Positions 14,515-21,650 of a DNA stretch of 64,000 nt are shown piece after piece (positions within the stretch are counted from its first letter, which is position 1; each line of letters starts with the position of its first letter). The notes below the pieces were generated by a model, which ran no database searches, was not told the DNA's origin, and saw only the letters and a list, made by a program, of their open reading frames with translations. The translations under genes were made by a program, and so were the position numbers. The DNA comes from an uncultured Cellvibrio sp. (lineage in GTDB: Bacteria > Pseudomonadota > Gammaproteobacteria > Pseudomonadales > Cellvibrionaceae), in contig CALFXJ010000037.1 of the NCBI GenBank assembly GCA_937958105.1, positions 98,615-162,614 on the forward strand, given 5' to 3'.

Positions 14515-16275
14515 ATGAACGCCGCACTGGTACACGCATTGATTGAAGTGGCGCGCGCGGCAGAGGCCGCGCCCCACGGCAAGAAAAATGCCGTCTATCA
14601 AGAGGCGGCTGACCGCATGGGCATGTCGCTTGCGACACTGCACCGCAAATTAAAAGAGGTGAGCGTACCCATGAAAACCCGCAAACGCCGCAGCGACGCC
14701 GGTAAAAGCTCGCTCAGTTTTGAGGATGCGCAACTGCTCAGTGCGTATCTGCAAGAAACCCAACGTGCCAATGGTAAGCGTCTGGCATCTATCGAAGATG
14801 CCCTTGAAGTATTGCGTGCAGATAACGCCGCGTTCGCTGGGCGCGTGGATGAAGCGACCGGCGAAATCATCCCGCTCAGCATTAGTGCCGTTAGCCGGGC
14901 ACTCACACATTACCGGCTGCACCCGGATCAGCTGGCGTTACCCACACCAAAAACACAGCTGGCAAGCCTGCACCCGAACCACGTGTGGCAGATCGACCCA
15001 TCGTTATGCGTGCTGTATTACCTGAGTAAAAAATCCGGTGTGCAGGTGATGGAAGAAAAGGAGTTTTACAAAAACAAGCCCGGCAACATTGAGCGAATCG
15101 AGAAAGAGCGTGTGTGGCGTTACGTCATTACGGACCACGCCAGCGGCTGGATTTACGTGCATTACGTATTGGGCGCTGAGAGCGGCAAGAACCTGGTTGA
15201 AGCATTCATTGGCGCAACGCAAAAACGCCACGCCGAAGACCCCGTACACGGCATACCAAAGTTGGTAATGGTTGATCCCGGCAGTGCCAACACCGGCGCA
15301 GTGTTTAAGAACCTGTGCAATGCACTGGGTATTACGCTGCAAGTGAATCAGCCCGGACAACCGTGGGCGAAAGGCCAGGTTGAAAAGGCGAACGATATTG
15401 TTGAGCGCAGTTTCGAGCATCGCCTGGCGCTGATGGCAAACCCGCCTACAACACTGGATGAATTAAACCCCTGTGCTTGGCAATGGATGCGCTGGTTTAA
15501 CAGCACCAAGGTCCACAGCCGCACCAATGCAACACGCTACGCGGTATGGATGCGCATCACCGCCGAGCAGCTGGTGATTGCTCCGAGCGAAAAAGTAATG
15601 CGTGAACTCAGTTTCAGTGCAGCGGTGCAACGCAAAGTGTCCGCTCTGCTCACGATTCAGCACGGCGGAAACACCTATTCCGTTAATGATATTCCGGGCG
15701 TAGAAGTAGGCGAGCAATTGTCAGTCACGCGCAATCCATGGCGCGACGACAACAGCATCCAGATTGTGCGCGAAGAGGAAGGCCAACGCGTGATTCACGT
15801 GCTGGAGCCACAGCAAAGTACGGATTACGGATTCTCAACAACAGCGCCAATCATCGGCGAGCAATTCAAGGCGCAACCCGATAGTGCGATTGATAAAAAC
15901 CGCAAAGTGGTGGAGCGGTTGGCAATGCAAGCGGATACCGATGAACAGGCCGCCCAGGCACGCAAGAAAAAGGCTACCCCGTTCGGCGGCAATATTGACC
16001 CGATGAAACCCATCGAGCAAACCAGATTGCCTGAGTACATCCACAAGCGCGGTACAGCGAGTGACCTGGTATCGCCGGTGATGGAACTGCCCAAACTCTC
16101 GCCGGTGCAGATCGCGAAAAAGATCTCTACCCAGATCGGCACCGAATGGAAAGGGGCGGAGCATTTCGCGTGGCTCAAACAACGCTACCCCGACGGTGCG
16201 CCGGACGAAGAAATCCCCGCAATTATTCAGCAATTACGCAGTGCATTTGCATCGCCACTGCGCGTGATTAAGTGA
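14515..16275 (+). CDS. Mu-type DDE transposase (gene A)
   Basis: The product has 586 residues and is the enzyme that joins phage ends to target DNA. An N-terminal HTH segment (GMSLATLHRKLKEV) precedes the integrase-fold catalytic core. I read the catalytic triad as D161 in VWQIDPS, D254 in MVDPGSAN and E290 in AKGQVEKAND, a D-x35-E spacing. A beta-barrel domain follows (LLTIQHGGNTYSVNDIPG), then a basic C-terminal part that in Mu contacts protein B. The next gene encodes the ATPase partner after seven bases. Length and layout agree with MuA-like transposases. Confidence 0.92.
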   Translation: MNAALVHALIEVARAAEAAPHGKKNAVYQEAADRMGMSLATLHRKLKEVSVPMKTRKRRSDAGKSSLSFEDAQLLSAYLQETQRANGKRLASIEDALEVLRADNAAFAGRVDEATGEIIPLSISAVSRALTHYRLHPDQLALPTPKTQLASLHPNHVWQIDPSLCVLYYLSKKSGVQVMEEKEFYKNKPGNIERIEKERVWRYVITDHASGWIYVHYVLGAESGKNLVEAFIGATQKRHAEDPVHGIPKLVMVDPGSANTGAVFKNLCNALGITLQVNQPGQPWAKGQVEKANDIVERSFEHRLALMANPPTTLDELNPCAWQWMRWFNSTKVHSRTNATRYAVWMRITAEQLVIAPSEKVMRELSFSAAVQRKVSALLTIQHGGNTYSVNDIPGVEVGEQLSVTRNPWRDDNSIQIVREEEGQRVIHVLEPQQSTDYGFSTTAPIIGEQFKAQPDSAIDKNRKVVERLAMQADTDEQAAQARKKKATPFGGNIDPMKPIEQTRLPEYIHKRGTASDLVSPVMELPKLSPVQIAKKISTQIGTEWKGAEHFAWLKQRYPDGAPDEEIPAIIQQLRSAFASPLRVIK

Positions 16276-16282
16276 GGCGACC

Positions 16283-17470
16283 ATGAGCGCATTACAGCTT
16301 AAAAAAATGTTGAAGGCGCTGCGGGTGCCGCAGGCCGAATTAGCCCGCGAATGCGGTGTTAGCCCCGCAACCATTGCACAGATGCTGAATCACGGCCAGT
16401 GGCCCAGTGATCCGTTACGCGGGGAGTTGCAGCGAAATATTAAGAGTTTTCTGGCGAGCAAGAAAATGCTGCCGGGTGTTATCGCCGCTGCGTTTGAAGT
16501 AGATGCGGCAAATGAAGTGGAGCCAGAGAGCGGCAACTCCCTGGCCCCTGACCATAAAGATCAGTCCCAGGAGGACGTTGATATGTTACTACGCAAGCAA
16601 ACCCTGTCGCCAGAGGCAAAGAAACTGTTTGGCCTGGTGCGCAATCCATTTACCGATCTGCAATCCGATGAAGATATGTGGATAAACCCCGATATCCGCT
16701 ACGTGCGCGAGCACATGTATGCGACGGCAAAACACAGCGGCATCACTGCTGTGGTCGGCGAATCCGGTGCGGGCAAAACCTCCGTGCGTAAAGCGCTGAA
16801 AGATCGCATCGCACAGGAAAACCTGCCGATCATCATTGCCGAGCCGTACATGCTCGCGTCGGAAGACAGCGAGAAAAAAGGCAAAACCGTGAAGTCCACA
16901 CACATCGCGGAAGCGATCCTGCGCGCAGCGGCACCGCTGGAAAAACCGCGCATGAGTGCCGATGCGCGTTTCTATCAACTGCACCGCGTACTTAAAGACG
17001 CCCACAAAAGCGGCCAGCGCGTGTGCGTAATTATTGATGAGGCGCACAGCCTTTCAATCCCCACGCTCAAGCACTTAAAGCGGATTTATGAATTGGAGCC
17101 GGACGGCGGCTACGGCAATTTGATCAGCATTATTTTGATCGGCCAGCCGGAATTGTTGATGAAACTCAACGAACGCAACCCGGAGATTCGTGAGTTAGTA
17201 CAGCGCTGCGAAGTCGTCACCCTCTCACCGATTCCCGTGGCTGACCTGGAAGGATTTATCGATTTCCGCCTCAGCCGCATCGGCAAAAGGGCCGCAGACA
17301 TTATTGATGCAACGGGCATAACCGCATTGGCAGACAAGATGGTATCTCGCGATGGAGCGAGCCAGTTGTACCCGTTAGCTGTTGGTAACTTCGTCGTGGC
17401 CGCGCTCAACCTGGCCGCAAAAATTGGCGTCCCTGCGATTGATGCGGACATTGTTAAAGAGGTGGTGTGA
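16283..17470 (+). CDS. AAA ATPase, transposition target-selection protein (MuB-like)
   Basis: The protein has 395 residues. It opens with an XRE-like helix-turn-helix (residues 14-36, PQAELARECGVSPATIAQML). The ATPase domain follows, with Walker A GESGAGKT at 159-166 and Walker B VCVIIDEAH at 247-255. In Mu the B protein coats target DNA, stimulates transposase and confers target immunity. It lies directly after gene A and its stop overlaps the next start. The ExeA/TniB-like ATPases are relatives, but the context makes MuB the correct reading. Confidence 0.9.
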   Translation: MSALQLKKMLKALRVPQAELARECGVSPATIAQMLNHGQWPSDPLRGELQRNIKSFLASKKMLPGVIAAAFEVDAANEVEPESGNSLAPDHKDQSQEDVDMLLRKQTLSPEAKKLFGLVRNPFTDLQSDEDMWINPDIRYVREHMYATAKHSGITAVVGESGAGKTSVRKALKDRIAQENLPIIIAEPYMLASEDSEKKGKTVKSTHIAEAILRAAAPLEKPRMSADARFYQLHRVLKDAHKSGQRVCVIIDEAHSLSIPTLKHLKRIYELEPDGGYGNLISIILIGQPELLMKLNERNPEIRELVQRCEVVTLSPIPVADLEGFIDFRLSRIGKRAADIIDATGITALADKMVSRDGASQLYPLAVGNFVVAALNLAAKIGVPAIDADIVKEVV

Positions 17471-17778
17471 TGTCCACGCAACCCATCGAACGCAACTCAT
17501 TGCCGCTTAAGCAGCGCGTGAAAGCATTGCTTAATGTGGCGAGCGAGCTGGATAAAAAAGGGTTGGTTGCCGCGAGTGTTTATTTTGCGGATGACCACGT
17601 CATGGTTTACCTGCGCCACCCGCCGAAATCGCGGCAACTCAAAGGTGATGACATTCGTGTGGTAGGGGGACCGGGGGGGCTATTCCAGGTGAAAGAAAAA
17701 GTCTTTGGCATTGTGCATGTGCAATGGGTAGTCCCTTACGTCCATTTGTATGTGCCGAAAAACGGGAGCATCCACTAA
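17470..17778 (+). CDS. Hypothetical early phage protein
   Basis: This 102-residue basic protein opens STQPIERNSLPLKQRVKALL and contains alternating hydrophobic segments (VAASVYFADDHVMVYLRH, FGIVHVQWVVPYVHLYVP) that suggest a small mixed alpha/beta fold. The ATG at 17470 overlaps the stop of the ATPase gene and has GAGGTG upstream; its own stop overlaps the next start. No family is recognised. Confidence 0.6.
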   Translation: MSTQPIERNSLPLKQRVKALLNVASELDKKGLVAASVYFADDHVMVYLRHPPKSRQLKGDDIRVVGGPGGLFQVKEKVFGIVHVQWVVPYVHLYVPKNGSIH

Positions 17779-18002
17779 TGTCCAAGTTCAATAGCTTCGA
17801 TCTTAACGCCAGCATCAGTCACTTGCGCGCTCGCTTTAACACCATGCAAATGCAAGCGATTAAGAACAATATTTTTGCGGTGGAAAGCGAGTTGCGCAAA
17901 ATCCAGGAGGAGTGCAACCACGCGCTCGCCATCACCAAATCCATGACCAGCGAGCAGGCAGCACCACGCTTCACTGGCTTACGCGTAGGAGCACGCTCAT
18001 GA
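17778..18002 (+). CDS. Small helical early phage protein
   Basis: This 74-residue, mainly helical protein (LNASISHLRARFNTMQMQAI, FAVESELRKIQEECNHALA) could form a short coiled coil. The start ATG shares bases with the previous stop (TAATG) and its stop shares bases with the next start (ATGA), so it is embedded in the early operon. A GGGAG lies ten bases upstream. I do not recognise a family or function. Confidence 0.6.
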   Translation: MSKFNSFDLNASISHLRARFNTMQMQAIKNNIFAVESELRKIQEECNHALAITKSMTSEQAAPRFTGLRVGARS

Positions 18003-18616
18003 ACAACATACCCGAAGGGTATAAGGAAGATTCATCGGGCGCATTGCGCCCGGTGGATGCCATTAAACCCATTGACCTACTGCGCGATGAGCTGGTGATG
18101 CGCATCGCCACTCGCGCCGAGCAGCTGCATGCCGAACTGAAAAAATTCAAGGAAGAAACGCTGGAAGAAATCGCCGCGTTTATCGAGCTGAGTGCCAACG
18201 AATACGGCGTGAACATCGGTGGAAAAAAAGGCAACGTGCAGCTGACCAGCTACGACGGCCAGTACCGCGTGCTGCGTGCCAATCACGATGCTATGTCATT
18301 CGATGAGCGATTGCTCGCCGCGAAAGAACTGATCGACGAATGTCTGCGAGATTGGAGCGGTCGCCCAGGTGTGCCGCGAGGGCTGGTTGTGATTGCAGAC
18401 CGAGCGTTCCGTCGCAATGCGGCAGGTGAAATCAGCGTGTCCCGCGTACTCGACCTGCGCAGCCACGATATTGATGATGATCGCTGGAAAAAAGCGATGG
18501 ACATCATCACCGATTCAATCCGGGTGCAGGCCAGCATTACTTACCTGCGCATCCAAAAGCGTGCGGGGCGTACAGATCAGTACAACCAGCTCGCGCTTGA
18601 TGTGGCGGGGGTGTGA
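17999..18616 (+). CDS. DUF3164 family phage protein
   Basis: The protein has 205 residues and begins MNNIPEGYKEDSSGALRPVD, the typical opening of DUF3164 proteins of Mu-like phages. A helical middle follows (LHAELKKFKEETLEEIAAFI), then the characteristic YGVNIGGKKGNVQLTSYDGQ strand region. Family members lie between transposition genes and gemA in many transposable phages, and their role is not established. I start at ATG 17999, which overlaps the previous stop, rather than at upstream codons of the same frame. Confidence 0.85.
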   Translation: MNNIPEGYKEDSSGALRPVDAIKPIDLLRDELVMRIATRAEQLHAELKKFKEETLEEIAAFIELSANEYGVNIGGKKGNVQLTSYDGQYRVLRANHDAMSFDERLLAAKELIDECLRDWSGRPGVPRGLVVIADRAFRRNAAGEISVSRVLDLRSHDIDDDRWKKAMDIITDSIRVQASITYLRIQKRAGRTDQYNQLALDVAGV

Positions 18617-18617
18617 G

Positions 18618-18878
18618 ATGAAATCCAATAACAACCCAATGGTAAAGGTGCGCATCCAAGCTCAGGAAACCGTTGAATACGATCAAGAAGTGATGATGCT
18701 GCAAAGCGACTTTGATCGATTTTATACGGACCTAAACAGCGCGAAAGGTCGCCAGCTCAAAAAATTGGAGGAGAAAATTGTTGATAGCTACATTGATCAT
18801 AAAGACGTTCTCGATGCAGATGAAAAAACAGTGACTTCTTTTGAGTTGAGCGTAGCTCAGGATCAGAAGGAGGCATAA
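18618..18878 (+). CDS. Hypothetical early phage protein
   Basis: This 86-residue acidic protein (KVRIQAQETVEYDQEVMMLQ, then KLEEKIVDSYIDHKDVLDA) starts at ATG 18618, one base after the DUF3164 stop. A beta strand followed by helices is suggested by the pattern. The stop precedes the HD hydrolase gene by one base, and its last codons contain that gene's Shine-Dalgarno. No family is recognised. Confidence 0.58.
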   Translation: MKSNNNPMVKVRIQAQETVEYDQEVMMLQSDFDRFYTDLNSAKGRQLKKLEEKIVDSYIDHKDVLDADEKTVTSFELSVAQDQKEA

Positions 18879-18879
18879 C

Positions 18880-19545
18880 GTGAACATCCGTCCCGATATC
18901 CTCACAATCGAAGGCCACTATTTTAATTTCCTCCACCCGGAGGAAAACCAATTCACCATCGAATCCATCGCGCACGCGCTGAGCCACGTGTGCCGCTTCG
19001 CCGGCCACACCCGCGAGTTTTACAGCGTGGCGCAACACTCTGTGATGGTTAGTTACATCGTTCCACCAGAGCACGCATTAGCGGGCCTACTGCACGATGC
19101 CGCCGAGGCATTCGTGGGTGATGTAGCGCGCCCATTGAAAGAGCTGTTGCCGGAATACAAGCGCATCGAACGAGCGGTCGAAACAGCCGTGCTGAAACGC
19201 TTTGGTATTACGCACATTCCCGACTGCGTAAAACGTGCTGACCTGGTCATGCTTGCCACTGAACAGCGAGACCTGATGCCCCACCATGATGACGAATGGT
19301 CGTTAATCATAGGTGTTACCCCGCTGGCGATGGAAATTATCCCGCTGCCACCTGCCCAGGCTAAAGCTGCATTTTTGGAGCGTTTTATTGAACTCACCGA
19401 ACGCCAATGGCCCTGCGGCCACGGCAAAGACCCGGTGGAGTCACGCTGTGGTGTTTGTCATGGCGATGGTATTTGGGCTGATGTTGTTGAGGTGCCGATT
19501 GCGGAAGCGTTGGAGTGTATGAAAACGGAGTTCGATGATGAGTGA
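18880..19545 (+). CDS. HD-domain phosphohydrolase (YfbR-like)
   Basis: The product has 221 residues and its GTG start at 18880 follows AGAAGGAGG. The HD fold is clear: VAQHSVMVSYIVPPEHALAG with a metal-binding His, then LLHDAAEAFVGDVARP with the HD pair at residues 72-73, and an Asp further on (VKRADLVMLATEQRDL). Such enzymes dephosphorylate nucleotides, and phage copies are thought to adjust nucleotide pools. The C-terminal tail has a CGHG...SRCGVCH cysteine set, possibly a small zinc site, which is unusual for YfbR-like proteins. Confidence 0.82.
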   Translation: MNIRPDILTIEGHYFNFLHPEENQFTIESIAHALSHVCRFAGHTREFYSVAQHSVMVSYIVPPEHALAGLLHDAAEAFVGDVARPLKELLPEYKRIERAVETAVLKRFGITHIPDCVKRADLVMLATEQRDLMPHHDDEWSLIIGVTPLAMEIIPLPPAQAKAAFLERFIELTERQWPCGHGKDPVESRCGVCHGDGIWADVVEVPIAEALECMKTEFDDE

Positions 19546-19759
19546 TAACGCTGATTTAGCAAACGACGTAATGCAAGCGCGCCTGGATTTGCTGCTGCAA
19601 AACCGCCCCCGGCTGCCCAGTGGTATCAGCGCAAGTGAATGCGAGGAATGTGGTGATGATATTCCACAAGCGCGCCGCGTCGCGTTGCCTGGCATTCAGA
19701 CGTGTGCCGAGTGCGCGCAATTGATCGAAGAACAAACCCGGTTTCAACGTGGAGGCTAA
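19535..19759 (+). CDS. TraR/DksA-type C4 zinc-finger protein
   Basis: This 74-residue protein has the pattern CEECGDDIPQARRVALPGIQ followed by TCAECAQLIE, the four-cysteine zinc finger of TraR/DksA proteins. Ahead of it lies a short helix with the Asp residues (DNADLANDVMQARLD) that DksA-like proteins insert into the RNA polymerase secondary channel. A phage TraR homologue could redirect host transcription. It overlaps the HD gene by 11 bases. Two adjacent ATG codons are possible starts. Confidence 0.85.
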   Translation: MMSDNADLANDVMQARLDLLLQNRPRLPSGISASECEECGDDIPQARRVALPGIQTCAECAQLIEEQTRFQRGG

Positions 19760-19761
19760 CT

Positions 19762-20289
19762 ATGTCGGGAAAATTGCCGGCACCTACAGCCAAACCGATC
19801 ACGCATGATTGGCGGCCCAGCGCTGAGGTGTATCAGGTGCTAGGGCAACACAATATTCCTATCGAGTTCGCTCAGGATCAGGTACCCGAATTCATCCTGT
19901 ACTGGGCGGAACGCGGTGCTATTCATCACTCATGGGGTGCAAAGTTTCTCAAGCACTGCATTCACGAGTGGCGTCAGCATGAAATTACCCAGGCGCGTGC
20001 GGCCCGCAATATCGCGATGCATGCCAACTGGCTGCCCAGTCAAAAAGCACGCGCAGCATTGCGATCGGGGGGCATCCCGGATTCGTTTATCAATGATGAA
20101 TGCTTGGATGATTTCATTCTGTATTGGACCGAGCGCGGCGATGTTTGCCACACCTGGAACAGCAGATTTGTCCAACACGTCCGGTACCGCTGGGCGCACA
20201 AGCCAAAAGATTCCGACTCCGCCCATCGCTCGATAGCCGAGCAGCTGACTGATCGCTCCTGGGCAGAGCAATACATAGGAGGAAAGTGA
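19762..20289 (+). CDS. DnaT-like replication protein with a duplicated domain
   Basis: The protein has 175 residues. Two copies of one domain can be aligned by eye, at residues 17-70 and 90-144. Each starts W-x-P-S, contains the core EFILYWAERGAIHHSWGAKF or DFILYWTERGDVCHTWNSRF, and ends in a Trp. That is the pattern of the DnaT single-strand-binding domain used in PriA-type primosomes. Replicative transposition of Mu needs the host PriA primosome, so a phage-encoded DnaT-like factor fits. ATG 19762 follows GGAGGCTAACT. Confidence 0.75.
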   Translation: MSGKLPAPTAKPITHDWRPSAEVYQVLGQHNIPIEFAQDQVPEFILYWAERGAIHHSWGAKFLKHCIHEWRQHEITQARAARNIAMHANWLPSQKARAALRSGGIPDSFINDECLDDFILYWTERGDVCHTWNSRFVQHVRYRWAHKPKDSDSAHRSIAEQLTDRSWAEQYIGGK

Positions 20290-20290
20290 T

Positions 20291-20512
20291 ATGCACAGCG
20301 CACGCATTGATCGCAGTCTTCGGTTGCAGCGCGTTGACGCGTTACTGGCCGACGGCCATGAATACAGCACGATGGATATTGTGATCAAAGCACGTGTGTG
20401 TGCAGTTAATAGCTGTATCGCCGAGCTGCGGGCAAACGGTCGCACAATCGCGTGCCGCCGCGAAGGGGATATCTGGTTTTACCGGAGGGTTAATACCAAT
20501 GAGCAAAAATGA
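20291..20512 (+). CDS. Small helix-turn-helix protein
   Basis: This 73-residue basic protein has the pattern LRLQRVDALLADGHEYSTMD, then IVIKARVCAVNSCIAELRAN and the wing-like GRTIACRREGDIWFYRRV. It reads as one small winged helix that could bind DNA. It starts one base after the DnaT-like gene and overlaps the gemA-like gene by 14 bases. No specific family is recognised. Confidence 0.6.
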   Translation: MHSARIDRSLRLQRVDALLADGHEYSTMDIVIKARVCAVNSCIAELRANGRTIACRREGDIWFYRRVNTNEQK

Positions 20513-20969
20513 CGAATCACGCCGGAAGCGGCTGATAAAGCTCATTCACGTGGCGCGGCGCGAACTGGGCATGCAGGATGAAGATTACCGAGCAATGTTG
20601 GCAGCCATGCCTGCGCTCGGCGGCAAAACATCCTCTGCGGACTTGGGCATTAAAGGCTTGGAAATTGTTATGCGTGCGCTGAAAGCCAGAGGCTTCAAAG
20701 TGCGCAGCAACGCCCTCAAGGGCCCGAACACATCCAGAAAGTTGGCTGATGATGACCAGTCCCGGCTGATCCGCTCGTTGTGGATTCAGCTCAGCGAAGC
20801 CGGAGCCGTGCGTAATTCCAGCGAGGCCGCGCTCTCTGCCTACGTCCGCCGCGTTACCGGCGTCGATGATTTAGCTTGGCTCAATTCCCGCCAGGCATCA
20901 TCTATTATTGAGCAACTAAAGTCCTGGCTCGACCGGTCGATAACGACGCCAGTGAATGGAGGTGCGTAA
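20499..20969 (+). CDS. GemA-like regulatory protein (DUF1018, Mu gp16)
   Basis: The protein has 156 residues. The opening RRKRLIKLIHVARRELGMQD and DEDYRAMLAAMPALGGKTSS are hallmarks of the DUF1018/GemA family, and the ending SSEAALSAYVRRVTGVDDLA with WLNSRQASSIIEQLKSWL confirms it. In Mu, GemA modulates host gene expression and DNA topology early in infection. I start at ATG 20499, the family N-terminus. The frame is open further upstream, but that part overlaps the HTH gene. Confidence 0.88.
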   Translation: MSKNDESRRKRLIKLIHVARRELGMQDEDYRAMLAAMPALGGKTSSADLGIKGLEIVMRALKARGFKVRSNALKGPNTSRKLADDDQSRLIRSLWIQLSEAGAVRNSSEAALSAYVRRVTGVDDLAWLNSRQASSIIEQLKSWLDRSITTPVNGGA

Positions 20970-21331
20970 TGAGCAGATCTACATCAATGGAAGTTCGGCG
21001 CAAAGAGTTGTTAAAGGACGTCTCTGCGCATGTTGCGGCTGTTTTGGTGGATCTCAACATTGAAAAATCGAAGGCCCAGCTCGCCGGCAACGAGGTTATG
21101 GCTCATCTGGCTAACCATTGGGGTGGCCAGCAGATCTACATACCTAAAGAGACCGACTATTGGGCAGGTGATCACGTCATGGAGATTTACAACGCTTGCA
21201 GGGGTGGCAACTTCCCGGAGGTTGCTCTAAAGTTCGATATCTCGGTGCGGACCGTTTACCGCATCTACAAACGTGTTCGGCGGCGGATTATCGAGGAAAA
21301 CCAGGGAGATTTGTTCAACGCGTCCCATTAA
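20969..21331 (+). CDS. Mor/C-like transcription activator of phage middle or late genes
   Basis: This 120-residue protein has the Mor-family dimerisation segment (AGNEVMAHLANHWGGQQIYI, then PKETDYWAGDHVMEIYNAC) and a C-terminal helix-turn-helix (FPEVALKFDISVRTVYRIYK). Mu Mor and C bind a dyad near -43 and recruit RNA polymerase to the middle and late promoters. It is the last gene of the rightward early operon, overlapping gemA by one base. No second paralogue is visible in the window, so it may act directly on the two palindromic late promoters at 1.89 and 9.73 kb. Confidence 0.87.
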   Translation: MSRSTSMEVRRKELLKDVSAHVAAVLVDLNIEKSKAQLAGNEVMAHLANHWGGQQIYIPKETDYWAGDHVMEIYNACRGGNFPEVALKFDISVRTVYRIYKRVRRRIIEENQGDLFNASH

Positions 21332-21339
21332 TACCCAAT

Positions 21340-21400
21340 TCCATCTAATGGAATTCAATTCCATTCCCGTCCCGATTCATCCCATATAATCCAATGTCAT
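21340..21400. repeat. Right terminal region of the prophage, repeated CATCCC/CATTCC-like motifs
   Basis: Directly after the activator gene the DNA becomes AT-richer and repeats short related words: TTCCATC, TTCCATTCCC, TTCATCCC, GTCATCCCG. An inverted ATTCCATCTAATGGAAT is also present. Clusters of short repeats at phage ends are the binding sites of MuA-type transposases. The exact end is unresolved; the CA at 21398-21399 is one candidate because host coding sequence resumes within a few bases. The left end is outside the window. Confidence 0.5.
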
Positions 21401-21401
21401 C

Positions 21402-21602
21402 CCGGTAATTATCACGCTTAAAGGAGTTATTTATCTCAGCTCCGCTCAAGGAAAATACCTGACGGGAACGGATTATGTAGTGCAGTACGCGGTCCCCAAT
21501 TTTTATTTCCACGTCACGACGGCCTACGCCATCCTGCGTCACAACGGTGTGGATCTGGGGAAAAAGGATTATCTCGGAGCGCTGTCTTTTAAAACGGCTT
21601 AA
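21402..21602 (+). pseudogene. 3' remnant of a DUF1993 gene cut by the prophage
   Basis: From about 21405 to the TAA at 21600-21602 the frame reads a sequence containing YLTGTDYVVQYAVPNFYFHV, then TTAYAILRHNGVDLGKKDYL, which is the conserved C-terminal block of DUF1993 proteins. There is no start codon or ribosome-binding site, and the upstream side is phage DNA. The 5' part should lie at the other end of the prophage, left of this window. The first few codons cannot be assigned with certainty to host or phage. Confidence 0.8.
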
Positions 21603-21614
21603 CCTCTTTAATCA

Positions 21615-21640
21615 GCGGACGCCGGATAACCGGCGCCCGC
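21615..21640. terminator. GC-rich hairpin between convergent genes
   Basis: GCGGACGCCGG (21615-21625) and CCGGCGCCCGC (21630-21640) pair over 11 bases with one mismatch around the loop ATAA. It lies between the stop of the DUF1993 remnant and the stop of the leftward vWA gene, where a shared terminator is expected. There is no clear U-run on either side, so the call is tentative. Confidence 0.45.
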
Positions 21641-21650
21641 CCATGTCACG

